Positions 10,872-20,200 of a DNA stretch of 64,000 nucleotides are shown one piece after another (position 1 is the first letter of the stretch; each line of letters begins with the position of its first letter). The notes beneath the pieces were generated by a model. It did no database searches, was not told the DNA's origin, and saw only the letters and a list, made by a program, of their open reading frames with translations. The stretch covers positions 1 to 64,000 of the forward strand of contig JAVJSI010000014.1 in assembly GCA_040219515.1 (NCBI GenBank). The letters run 5' to 3'. Made by a program: the position numbers and the translations under genes. Source of the DNA: Acidimicrobiales bacterium (GTDB lineage Bacteria > Actinomycetota > Acidimicrobiia > Acidimicrobiales > Aldehydirespiratoraceae).

Positions 10872-12290
10872 ATGTCGAGACCCGAGACCCTTGGTGCCCT
10901 CCGAGAGAGCGGGTGGGTGTCCACCCCGATCCGCAAGGAGATCCGGCGCAACGCGATCGCCCGCATCCGCTCGGGCGAGCCCCTCTTCCCCGAGGTGCTG
11001 GGCTACGAGAACACGGTCACACCGCAGCTGGAGAACGCGCTGCTCGCCGGCCACGACATCATCTTCCTGGGTGAACGGGGCCAGGCGAAGACGCGGATGA
11101 TCCGTGGTCTCACCGGACTGCTCGACGAGTGGATGCCGATCGTGGCCGGCTCGGAGATCAACGACGATCCCTACGCACCGATCTCGCGACACGCACGTGA
11201 CCTCGTCGCCGAGAAGGGCGACGACACCCCGATCGAGTGGGTCCATCGCGACGATCGCTACGGCGAGAAGCTGGCCACCCCGGACACCGCCATCGCCGAT
11301 CTCATCGGCGAGGTCGATCCCATCAAGATCGCCGAGGGGCGCTACCTCTCCGACGAACTGGTGCTGCACTACGGCCTCGTCCCCCGCACCAATCGCGGCA
11401 TCTTCGCGATGAACGAGCTGCCCGATCTCGCCGAGCGCATCCAGGTCGGTCTGCTCAACGTGCTCGAGGAGCGCGACGTGCAGATCCGCGGCCACAAGGT
11501 CCGCCTGCCGCTCGACGTCATCCTGGTCGCGTCGGCCAATCCCGAGGACTACACCAATCGCGGTCGTCTCATCACGCCGCTGAAGGATCGGTTCGGGTCG
11601 CAGATCCGCACCCACTATCCGCTCGACGTGGAGACCGAGGTGGCGATCATCGAGCAGGAGGCCGACCTGGCGTCGGCCGACGGGCTCGACGTCGCCGTGC
11701 CGTCGTTCATGACCGAGATCTGCGCCACCCTGAGCCATGCCGCTCGGGCCAGCCAGCACATCAACCAGCGCTCCGGCGTGTCGGTCCGGCTGTCCATCTC
11801 GAACACCGAGGTGATGGTCGCCAACGCCGTCCGACGCTCACTGCGGTCCGGCGCCACCAGCGTGGTGCCGCGCATCGTCGACCTCGACGCGTTGCCTGCG
11901 TCGACGGCGGGAAAGATCGAGATCGAGACACTCGACGAGGGCCGCGACGGTGAGATCCTCGACAACCTCGTACGGGCGGCCGTGCTGGCGGTGTTCAAGG
12001 ACCGCGTGCCGACCGATTCGCATCGGGGGGTGGTCGACGCCTTCGAGGGCGACACCGTCATCGACACCGGCGAGGACGTCACCGACGATGCCTATGCCGC
12101 GATGCTCGAGTCGATCCCCGCACTCCGGGCCCCGGTCGACGCGCTCCTGTCCGAGGAGGATCCGGGCGACGCCGCGTCACCGGCGATGATCGCCAGCGCC
12201 ATCGAGCTCGTGCTCGAGGGCCTGCACCTGTCGAAGCGGCTCAACAAGGACGGCGCCGCCGGAAAGTCCCAGTTCCGGTCTCGCAGCTGA
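10872..12290 (+). CDS. BchI/MoxR-like AAA+ ATPase (magnesium chelatase subunit I family)
   Basis: 472 residues. The P-loop is G-E-R-G-Q-A-K-T, with Ala where Gly normally precedes Lys; the Walker B region is G-I-F-A-M-N-E-L-P-D-L, with Asn instead of the usual Asp; sensor 1 is V-A-S-A-N-P-E-D. The family pairs with a VWA-domain protein; here the VWA gene is at 15148. The pair and sizes match M. tuberculosis Rv0958/Rv0959, from memory. No chlorophyll genes are nearby, so it is more likely a MoxR-type remodelling ATPase than a chelatase. The start is the ATG behind the TAGGGT box; the longer upstream reading frame is antisense to the GH2 gene. Confidence 0.85.
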   Translation: MSRPETLGALRESGWVSTPIRKEIRRNAIARIRSGEPLFPEVLGYENTVTPQLENALLAGHDIIFLGERGQAKTRMIRGLTGLLDEWMPIVAGSEINDDPYAPISRHARDLVAEKGDDTPIEWVHRDDRYGEKLATPDTAIADLIGEVDPIKIAEGRYLSDELVLHYGLVPRTNRGIFAMNELPDLAERIQVGLLNVLEERDVQIRGHKVRLPLDVILVASANPEDYTNRGRLITPLKDRFGSQIRTHYPLDVETEVAIIEQEADLASADGLDVAVPSFMTEICATLSHAARASQHINQRSGVSVRLSISNTEVMVANAVRRSLRSGATSVVPRIVDLDALPASTAGKIEIETLDEGRDGEILDNLVRAAVLAVFKDRVPTDSHRGVVDAFEGDTVIDTGEDVTDDAYAAMLESIPALRAPVDALLSEEDPGDAASPAMIASAIELVLEGLHLSKRLNKDGAAGKSQFRSRS

Positions 12291-12337
12291 CCCATCCCCC
12301 TGTTCCCACCCTCCCGAGACCCCGAACTTGATGGAGT

Positions 12338-12358
12338 TGACCACCGCAGAGGTGGTCA
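12338..12358. terminator. bidirectional hairpin terminator
   Basis: Perfect 8-bp stem TGACCACC (12338-12345), loop GCAGA, GGTGGTCA (12351-12358), between the convergent ATPase and GH1-like genes. Confidence 0.7.
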
Positions 12359-12365
12359 GCCCACC

Positions 12366-13595
12366 TCAATTTGGGGGGAGGGTGGTGGTGGTGGCGTCGG
12401 CGAAGGTCGACGCGGCGGGGCGGCGGGTGCGGTTGCGCCGCAGGAGTCCCCTCGGCGCCTCGAAGCCCTTCTTCCACTCGTAGCCGTCGACGCCCGCGTC
12501 GTGGAAGTAGCCGGCGAGACGACCCTCGTCGGCCGCCTCGAGCACCACGTCGAGGGCCCGCCCGATCTGATCGTCGTGCCAGGCGTCGTCGTCGGTGGGG
12601 ACGCCGTGACCGGCGACGACGATCTCGTGGTCGGGCAGCGCCTCGTGGGTCCGGTGGATCGCCTCGGCCAACTCGCCGGCCTCGGGGGAGAAGCCGCTGG
12701 CGTCTCGTCGACCCTTGCGGGGCCAGAGATCGATGCTGCCCTCGTCGGTGATGCCCACGGGATGATCGTGCACGATGCCGACACAGTCGACCTCGTTGAC
12801 GAACGCGGGCACCTCCTTGGGGGCGCGCCCGTCGATCGCGAGGATGCCCTCGCCGTGGGCCCGCAGCCAGGTGCCCCACAGGAGTTCGTCCCAGCGGCCG
12901 GCGGCCTTTCGGGCTTCCGGCGAGGTCCGGCGGTCCTCGTCGGGAAGGGGGTGGACGGGGTCGGCGCGCCAGGCCGTCATGACGGGCTGATGCCCCGACG
13001 AGAGCAGGCGCACGGCATCGTGGGTGGCCAGTACCGCGCCCTCGACGGCTTCGCGCATCGCCCTCGCGTCGCTGCGTCCCGGCGGTCGAGAACCGAGCCC
13101 GTAGCCCCGGAGCGCCCACCCGATGGGGTCGTCGATCGGCACGAAGCCGTCGGCGAACTCGTCGAGTGCTTCGGCGATCCGGTCGACGTGACGAGTCCAG
13201 AACCGACCCCGCGCATCGGCGTCCCGGTGGCCGCCCTCGTCGTCGAGGTACCAGCCGGGCAGCGAGGTGTGGTGCAGGGTCAGCCAGTTGCGAAGCCCGG
13301 CGTCCCGGGCGGCCGAGAGGATGTCGCGGTAGCGGTCGATGGCGTCGCTGTCGAGCTTGCCTTCGGCCGGTTCGACCCGCGCCCATTCGATGGTGAGACG
13401 CCAGTCGGTGCAGCCCAGCGCGGCGTACTGGGCGACGTCGTCGCGGAAGTCCTCGTGCAGTCCGTAGCCGTCACCCGAGGGAGGTGTGAGCTTCTCGCGC
13501 TCCCACTCGGACCAATCGGCCGTGGGGGCCACGCCTTCGGCCGAAACCGAGGATGACGTGACCCCCCAGCGAAACTCAGCGGTTGGTGAAGACAC
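12366..13595 (-). CDS. glycoside hydrolase family 1-fold protein lacking both catalytic glutamates
   Basis: About 409 residues, with GH1 hallmarks: F-R-W-G-V-T-S-S-S-V-S-A-E-G at the N-terminus, W-R-L-T-I-E-W-A-R-V-E-P, L-T-L-H-H-T-S-L-P-G-W, and Y-E-W-K-K-G-F near the end. The acid/base motif N-E-P is D-D-P (Asp156), and the nucleophile motif T-E-N-G reads A-G-H-G (Gly329). Retaining hydrolysis by the standard mechanism looks impossible. The likely start is the GTG at 13595, overlapping the end of the hydratase gene by 20 nt, so it probably shares its mRNA. An inverted or non-hydrolytic role cannot be excluded. Confidence 0.75.
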   Translation of the reverse strand: MSSPTAEFRWGVTSSSVSAEGVAPTADWSEWEREKLTPPSGDGYGLHEDFRDDVAQYAALGCTDWRLTIEWARVEPAEGKLDSDAIDRYRDILSAARDAGLRNWLTLHHTSLPGWYLDDEGGHRDADARGRFWTRHVDRIAEALDEFADGFVPIDDPIGWALRGYGLGSRPPGRSDARAMREAVEGAVLATHDAVRLLSSGHQPVMTAWRADPVHPLPDEDRRTSPEARKAAGRWDELLWGTWLRAHGEGILAIDGRAPKEVPAFVNEVDCVGIVHDHPVGITDEGSIDLWPRKGRRDASGFSPEAGELAEAIHRTHEALPDHEIVVAGHGVPTDDDAWHDDQIGRALDVVLEAADEGRLAGYFHDAGVDGYEWKKGFEAPRGLLRRNRTRRPAASTFADATTTTLPPN

Positions 13596-14415
13596 CGGCG
13601 TCGAACACCACGCGATCGCCCACGCGGGTCTGGAACAGGGTCTCGTCGCCGTTGTTCCACATGTGCACGTCCAGCTGCTCGCCGGGCATGACCGGTGACT
13701 TGAAACGACCGCCCATCGTGCCGAAGGCATCGGGATCGCTGTCGCACAACGCGTGGAGCAGTGCTCGGCCGGTGAACCCGAAGGTGCAGAGGCCGTGCAG
13801 GATCGGCTTGTCGAACCCGGCCATCGACGCGAACGACGGGTCGGAGTGCAGCGGGTTGCGGTCGCCGTTGAGCCGGTAGAGCAGCGCCTGGTCGTCGCGG
13901 GTGGTGTAGCCGACCACCTCGTCGGCGTCGCGTTCGGGCAGCGCCCACTCGCTCGCCGGTCCGCGGTCGCCGCCCCAGCCGCCCTCGCCGGAGATGAACA
14001 GTCCGGACCGGCTGGTCCACAGCGGCTTCCCGGCGGTGTCGGTGACGGTGGTCTCCAACCGGACCAGGGCGGCCTTGCCCTTGTCGTAGATCGCCGCCAC
14101 CTTGCCCTGGCCGGTGGCGGTGCCCTCGGCCGGCACGGTCTGGTGGATCTCGATGGACTGTTCGCCGTGGAGCAGCGCTGCCAGATTGAAGTCGCCGAAG
14201 GAGGGCATGCCGCCGGCCCCCATCACGACGACCTGCGTGGGAAGCGCACGCTGCGGCGTGTCCTTCGTGTTCTCGGTGGTGAACTCGAGCTCGAATCCGG
14301 TGGGGTCGGTGACGCCCGCCCCGACGCCCAGGGCGTAGAGCAGGCTGTCCTTCGACGTCCATGAGATCTCGGCCGGCTCGCTGGTGTTGCCGACGGCATC
14401 GGGATTGATGGGCAT
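13576..14415 (-). CDS. MaoC-like (R)-specific enoyl-CoA hydratase (hydratase 2)
   Basis: 279 residues, a double hot-dog protein. The C-terminal half has the hydratase 2 motif: Y-R-L-N-G-D-R-N-P-L-H-S-D-P, followed by G-F-D-K-P-I-L-H-G-L-C, with the Asp/His pair expected for hydration of trans-2-enoyl-CoA to (R)-3-hydroxyacyl-CoA. It resembles the hydratase domain of peroxisomal MFE-2 and mycobacterial HtdY-type enzymes of fatty acid or sterol side-chain oxidation. The AGGAG before the ATG supports the start. It lies 16 nt after the TetR gene, which probably regulates it. Confidence 0.9.
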   Translation of the reverse strand: MPINPDAVGNTSEPAEISWTSKDSLLYALGVGAGVTDPTGFELEFTTENTKDTPQRALPTQVVVMGAGGMPSFGDFNLAALLHGEQSIEIHQTVPAEGTATGQGKVAAIYDKGKAALVRLETTVTDTAGKPLWTSRSGLFISGEGGWGGDRGPASEWALPERDADEVVGYTTRDDQALLYRLNGDRNPLHSDPSFASMAGFDKPILHGLCTFGFTGRALLHALCDSDPDAFGTMGGRFKSPVMPGEQLDVHMWNNGDETLFQTRVGDRVVFDAGVFTNR

Positions 14416-14431
14416 TGGTGGTGCTCCTGTG

Positions 14432-15037
14432 TCAGTTGATCGGCGCGGCGAGCGTCGCCATCGCCATGGAGGTGATGCGGTCCTCGAGGAGACCGACGTT
14501 CTTTCGTTCCGCCGCGGCCGTGGTCGAGATCAGACCGATGGCCCCGGCCACCAGAATGCGGGCCTGCTCGGCGCTGAGGTCGGTGCGGACCTTGCGGAGT
14601 TCGTCGTTCCACTCGTTGGACCAGGCGCGGAGCCGTCGGCTCATCGGGGAGCGACGGTCCGACGAGAGGTGGCGCGCCTCGCTGGTCCACACCGAGATGA
14701 GGGCCGATCGTTCGATGGCCACGCGGGCGTAGGCCCGCACATACCCCTCGAGTACGGAGGTGGGTCCGCCGCCACCGGTGCGGGCGTTGTTGTTGGCCTC
14801 GTGCACCTCGTCGGCCGCGAGCTGGATGGCCTCGAGCAGGATCTCCTCCTTGGAGGAGAAGTGGCGGTAGATCGCCGGCCCGCTCACGTCGACGGCCTTG
14901 CCGATGTCGTCCACCCCCGTCGCCGGGTACCCGTGCTGGTGGAACAATTCGATCGCCGCCTCGAGGATCAGCTCACGACGGTTCGAGGGTCGCCGCGTGG
15001 GCGAATCCGGGTCGAGGGCGCGGGCGGCGTCGGACAT
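14432..15037 (-). CDS. TetR family transcriptional regulator
   Basis: 201 residues. The N-terminal HTH shows L-I-L-E-A-A-I-E-L-F-H-Q-H-G-Y, then V-D-D-I-G-K-A-V-D-V-S-G-P-A-I-Y-R-H-F-S-S-K-E-E-I-L, the classic TetR recognition region. The C-terminal ligand domain is unspecific. It is upstream of, and probably cotranscribed with, the MaoC hydratase and the GH1-fold gene, and divergent from the VWA gene. A palindrome immediately upstream of its start (15039-15054) is the likely operator. Control of acyl-CoA metabolism is plausible because of the neighbour. Confidence 0.9.
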   Translation of the reverse strand: MSDAARALDPDSPTRRPSNRRELILEAAIELFHQHGYPATGVDDIGKAVDVSGPAIYRHFSSKEEILLEAIQLAADEVHEANNNARTGGGGPTSVLEGYVRAYARVAIERSALISVWTSEARHLSSDRRSPMSRRLRAWSNEWNDELRKVRTDLSAEQARILVAGAIGLISTTAAAERKNVGLLEDRITSMAMATLAAPIN

Positions 15038-15038
15038 G

Positions 15039-15054
15039 GTTAGTGGACGTTAAC
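15039..15054. promoter_or_regulatory. candidate TetR operator
   Basis: GTTAGTGGACGTTAAC is an imperfect palindrome with outer arms GTTA/TAAC, 2 nt upstream of the TetR start and overlapping a minus-strand TAACGT box. This placement fits autorepression. Confidence 0.45.
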
Positions 15055-15135
15055 AAGCAGCGGGCCCGCCGGGCACGCCCAGCGGGTACCCGCCTGCTCC
15101 TCGACACCGACAGGTGTCGCGAACTCGCAGCGGGT

Positions 15136-15141
15136 TAGGGT
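15136..15141 (+). promoter_or_regulatory. -10 box TAGGGT of VWA gene
   Basis: TAGGGT ends 6 nt before the ATG at 15148; same box and spacing style as its partner ATPase gene. Confidence 0.5.
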
Positions 15142-15147
15142 CCGGGC

Positions 15148-17184
15148 ATGGTCCTTCGCCGTCGTCGCCGTCAACGTCGCCAGCCGCCACACTTCACGTA
15201 CTCGCGCTGGGACGGCTCGCAGACGGGTTTCCAGCTCGATGCCGACCATCTCTTCGACGAGCTGGCCGATGACCTGCTCTACCACGGTGATGTGAACAAC
15301 GCCCTGCGGCAGATGATGCAGGGCGGGATGACCGATCGCGACGGTCGCCAGATGGACGGAATCCGCGAGATGCTCGACAAGCTGCGGGAACGCCGGCGCG
15401 AGCTCCTGGACCAGCACGACCTCGGCGGTGTCTTCGACGAGATCGCCGACGCGCTGCGTGACGTCGTCGAGGAGGAGCGATCCGCGCTCGGGGACATGGT
15501 CGAACAGGCCAACGAGTCCGGCGACGAACGCCGCCAGGAGCTGGCGAGCGATGCCGCCACCATGAAGAACATGGAGCTCGACATGCTGCCGCCGGACCTC
15601 GCCGGCCAGGTGAAGGGGCTCCAGAACTACGAGTTCGAGAGTGCCGAGGCGCAGCAGAAGTTCGAGGAGCTCATGGATCAGCTGCGGGAGCAGTTGATGC
15701 AGCAGCAGCTCGATCAGATGGCCGAGGGCGTCAACAACATGTCACCCGAGGACCTTCAGCGAATGAAGGACATGATGGCCGAGCTGAACCACATGCTGGA
15801 GCAGCGGGCCAACGGTGAGGAACCGGACTTCGAGAAGTTCATGGAGGACTTCGGCGACTTCTTCCCGGAGAATCCGCAGACGCTCGACGAGCTGCTCGAG
15901 GTGATGGCGCAGCGCATGGCGCAGGCACAACAGATGCTCAACTCGATGTCGCCCGAGCAACGCCAGCAACTCCAGGAGCTGAGCAACCAGCTCATGGAGG
16001 ACATGGATCTGAACTTCCAGATGCAGCAGCTCGCCGACAACCTGCGCGAGCAGTTCCCGCAGATGGGCTGGGGTCAGTCCTACGACTTCCAGGGCCAGGA
16101 CCCCCTCGACATGTCGCAGGCGATGGACATGATGGGCGAACTCGGCGACATCGATCAGCTCGACAATCTGCTCCGGGGGGCCACCAACCCGGGCGCGCTC
16201 GCCGAGGTCGACATCGATCGGGCCCGTGACCTGCTCGGCGAGGAATCAGCCGAGTCGCTCGAACGAATGGCCGAGATCGCCCGGATGCTCGAGGAGGCCG
16301 GTCTCATCGAGAACAAGGAGGGGCGCTACGAACTGACGCCTCGCGCCATCCGCAAGATCGGCAACGGCGCGCTCGAGGAGATCTTCAAGAAGATGTCGTC
16401 GGACATGATGGGAAAGCACGAGCTCCACAAGGCCGGCCAGGGTCATGAGCGGGAGTACGAGACCAAGGCCTACGAATACGGCGACCCCTTCAACCTCCAC
16501 ATCGAGCAGACCCTGCGCAACTCGATCGCCCGCACCGGCGGTGGCACCCCCATCCAGCTCCACCCCGACGACTTCGAGATCGAGCGAACCGAACAGCAGG
16601 TGCGCTCCGCCACCGTGCTCATGCTCGACATCTCGATGTCGATGGCCATGCGCGACAACTTCCTTCCGGCGAAGAAGGTCACGATGGCGCTCCATTCGTT
16701 GATCTCGAGCCAGTACCCGCGCGACTTCCTCGGGATGGTGTCGTTCAGCGAGGTGGCCCGCGAGTTCAACGCAGCGAGCCTGCCCGAGCTGAGCTGGGAC
16801 TACGTCTACGGCACCAACATGCAGCACGCGTTCCAGATCGCCCGCAGGATGCTCGCCCGCGAGACCGGCACCAAGCAGATCATCATGATCACCGACGGTG
16901 AGCCGACCGCCCACATCACTCGATCGGGGCAACCCTTCTTCAACTATCCACCGTCGCAGGAGACGGTCGATCTGACGCTCGCCGAGGTCGCGAAGTGCAC
17001 CCGCGAGGACATACGGATCAACACGTTCGTCCTCGATGTCACCCACTATCTACGCGATTTCGTGGAGCAGATCTCGCGGATGAACGGTGGACGGGCCTTT
17101 TTCACGACGAACGAGAATCTCGGCGACTATCTCCTGTACGACTTCGTCGATCACAAGCGTTCCATGGTCCGAGGCCGCCGCTAG
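15148..17184 (+). CDS. VWA-domain protein, partner of the BchI-like ATPase
   Basis: 678 residues. A basic start (R-R-R-R-R-Q-R-R-Q) leads into a long acidic, Met/Gln-rich helical region (about 50-470) likely to form coiled coils. The C-terminal von Willebrand A domain has an intact MIDAS: D494-I-S-M-S, a later Thr in Y-G-T-N-M, and Asp in I-T-D-G-E-P. This is the BchD-like half of an AAA+/VWA machine; the ATPase is at 10872, and both genes have the same leaderless promoter style. The pair resembles mycobacterial Rv0958/Rv0959. Substrate unknown. Confidence 0.85.
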   Translation: MVLRRRRRQRRQPPHFTYSRWDGSQTGFQLDADHLFDELADDLLYHGDVNNALRQMMQGGMTDRDGRQMDGIREMLDKLRERRRELLDQHDLGGVFDEIADALRDVVEEERSALGDMVEQANESGDERRQELASDAATMKNMELDMLPPDLAGQVKGLQNYEFESAEAQQKFEELMDQLREQLMQQQLDQMAEGVNNMSPEDLQRMKDMMAELNHMLEQRANGEEPDFEKFMEDFGDFFPENPQTLDELLEVMAQRMAQAQQMLNSMSPEQRQQLQELSNQLMEDMDLNFQMQQLADNLREQFPQMGWGQSYDFQGQDPLDMSQAMDMMGELGDIDQLDNLLRGATNPGALAEVDIDRARDLLGEESAESLERMAEIARMLEEAGLIENKEGRYELTPRAIRKIGNGALEEIFKKMSSDMMGKHELHKAGQGHEREYETKAYEYGDPFNLHIEQTLRNSIARTGGGTPIQLHPDDFEIERTEQQVRSATVLMLDISMSMAMRDNFLPAKKVTMALHSLISSQYPRDFLGMVSFSEVAREFNAASLPELSWDYVYGTNMQHAFQIARRMLARETGTKQIIMITDGEPTAHITRSGQPFFNYPPSQETVDLTLAEVAKCTREDIRINTFVLDVTHYLRDFVEQISRMNGGRAFFTTNENLGDYLLYDFVDHKRSMVRGRR

Positions 17185-17288
17185 CGATCGCCCCGGGCTC
17201 GAACCGGGCTCAAACCGAGGTCGATCCGGCCGATTGGCAGAACGTGAACGCTCCTGCGGGACACTCCGAGCGAGCCGAGATCGGCTCC

Positions 17289-20200
17289 ATGGCCTGGCAC
17301 CGCCAATTCGCGGCGTACGTGAACGAAGCGATCGCCCGATTGGCGAGATCCGAAGCCGAGCAATTCGAAACGGAACTGCACGAGGTCTTCGCCCAGTTCG
17401 CCGGCCTGCTCGATCTCGTCGTCATCGGCGAGTCGACGATGGACGACGCGGGGGTCCTCTGGTTCGATGCGAACGAGACCGACGCCGCGGCGGTGGCGGC
17501 CGACGGCGATCTGTTGCGACGGTGCCCGGCAGGCGACGGTCCCTTCTCGGTGCTCGGCCGTCCGGGGACGACGCTCCTCGCGGCTCCTGCCCAGAGTGGC
17601 GGATTCTCCCGGTTCACAGCAGCCTCGTTGCGACCTCATGTGGCGGCGAGTGGCGATGTGGTGATCGGGCTCGAGGTCGTGAGTTCGGTCGTGGGCGCCG
17701 CTCGCCAACGCGTCATCGCCGAGCACAATCTGCGTCAACAGGTCGAAACCCAGCGTTTCCTCGGCGAGTTCGCCCACCGCGCCGCCGTTGCGGCCGCGGA
17801 CGACGCGACGCTGCTCGAACTCCTGCAGAGTGCCCGCGACCGCTTCGGAGTCTCGTCGGCCTCGACCCTGGTTCGCGATGGTGACGAGTACCTGCTCGTC
17901 GCAACCACCGACTTCCTCGGTACGACGGTGCTGGAGCCGGGCAGTCGGATCAAGGCCGACCTCAAGCAGCTCGATGACCTGATGTCGGCGGGCCATTCCA
18001 TCCGATCGCTCGGCTCGTTCGACAATCGCCCCAGTTCGCTCCGCGCCGAAGGTGAGGTGCTGAGTGTGCCGAGCGTCGGGCCGGAGGGGGTCGAGGGGCT
18101 CGTCGTGTTCGCCGATGTGAACCGACGGAGCTGGACGGCGGCGGAGATCGGTGCCGCGAAGTCGGTGGCCGGCAGCCTTCAGAAGCTCACGCTCCGAGCA
18201 GAGCGCGAGCGCGAGCACCGTCAGCGTCGAGCGCTCGACGGGCTGGTGACCGACGCGGCCTCCCTGGCGTCGTCGGCCACCCTCGAGACTCTCGACGGGA
18301 TCGTCGACGAGGCGTTGCGCCTCGCGATCGAGCGTTTGGACATCCGGGGTGCCGCACTCTGGGCCGTAGGGCCGGAGCACAGTGTGCGCGTGATGGGACG
18401 CTGGAACGACGGCCGGACGACCCGTCGGCCTGCCACCATCGCGCTGTCGGAGGCAGAGCGCGCCGCCCTCGTGGAGAACGGCCACGCTGTCGTTCGGATC
18501 GCCACGCTCGACACCGATTCGTTGGATCCCGACGATGGTCTCGCGCTCGTCGTCCCGATCGGAGCGGAGCCCGCGGGCCTTGTCGTCCTGGTCGATCCGG
18601 ATCGTCACTGGTCCGGGGAGGACATCGCCGCGGCCAAGGCGCTCGCCAACATCGCCGAGCAGACTCGAGCGCGACTGAGCACCGAGACGATGATACGGAG
18701 CCGGTTGCGCGAGGAGAGGTTCGCCGCCGCGATCGCGTCCCGCTCGGTCGACATCGACCTCGCCAACATCGAAGATCGGGTCAAGGAGATGCTCCGGCTC
18801 GCGTTGGATCACTACGGCGTCGTCGAGGCCTCGATGTGGCGAATCAAGGACGGCCGGATGTCGTGCTGGAACGGAGTCCGTCGCGACGGACACGACCCGA
18901 CGCGGGGAGCCCCGGTGTCGGTCCCCGACCTGAACCGCCTCCGCCACGAGGGTCTCGTCGTCGCTCGGCTCGGCGATCTCCACGACGGCGATGCGACGCG
19001 CCCGGAGGCCGACGACGCGCCGGTCCTGATCGTCGGCCTCGACGACACCGATCGGATCCCCGGAGCGCTCGTGCTGATCGATCCGATGGCGCGCCGGTGG
19101 CAGGACGAGAGCATCGCCTCGGTCCGTGCGTTCACCGACACCCTGAATCAACTCCGGCTTCGAACCGACGTCACCCGGCGCCTCGCCCGGCAGGAGGCCG
19201 TCGATGCCGTGCTCGCCACGGCATCCCGCGATTTCGTGGACACGACCCTCGACGATGCCCCCGAGGCCATTGCCGGCGTACTCGAATCGATGCGGGTCCA
19301 CCTGCGGTTGGCGTCGCTCTGTCTCGTCGAGCTCGACCCGGCAGGCGTGTCGATGCGGTGTGTGGTCGAGGCGGCCGACGACGGCATGGACCTTTTCGGC
19401 GGTTGCTTCCCGGCGTCGCGCGACTCACGGGCCATCGCTCGGATGCTCGACCCGGGTGGGCCGGAGACGTGGAGCTTCGCCGACCTGTTCGACGGCACCG
19501 GCCGCGGGGCACCTTCGGTGGTCGTCGTCCCCTCCGTTCAGGGTCGTGATCTGACGGTGCTCTTGGCTGCGACCGCGCCCGGGAGGCCCCTGGACACCGA
19601 CATCCGGTCGATCCTCGCCGCGCTGATGGCACTGCTCGCGCAGCTTCGTCATCGGCTCCTGCTCGAGTCGAAATCGCGCCGACGGTCCGCGGCCGACCAG
19701 CTGGTCGCCGAGATCGCCCGGGCCTTCGTCGAGCAGCCGCCCTACAACCACGAGCGCGCGGTCGAGCACGGTCTTCGCCTCATCGGTGAGTTCTTCGACC
19801 TCCGAGCAGTCGGGTGGTGGGCGGTGAACGGGGATGGGCCCGCCACCGTCGAGGGCTGGTGGGGGAGTCCGGACCACGAACACGAGATGCTGACCGACCC
19901 CGGGGCTCTGGAGAAGGCGGGTTCGCTGCGCGACGTACTCGCCGCTCTCGGCGAGGCCGGCACCATCGATCTGCCCGATCACACGCCGGGCGGCCGTGGT
20001 CTCCCCGACACGGTGGCGCTCCAGCGCGTGGACAGCGACGGTCCCCATGCGGGTGTCCTGGTCGCATGGACACCGCGCGCCCGCCACCTGATCCCCGATG
20101 TCGACGTCCTGGGTGACGTGTTGGCCCGGGTGGCGAGGCTCATGGAACAGCTCCTGCGGCGAGCCGAGGCCGATCGGGCCGTGGTGCGTCAGCTGCGCTT

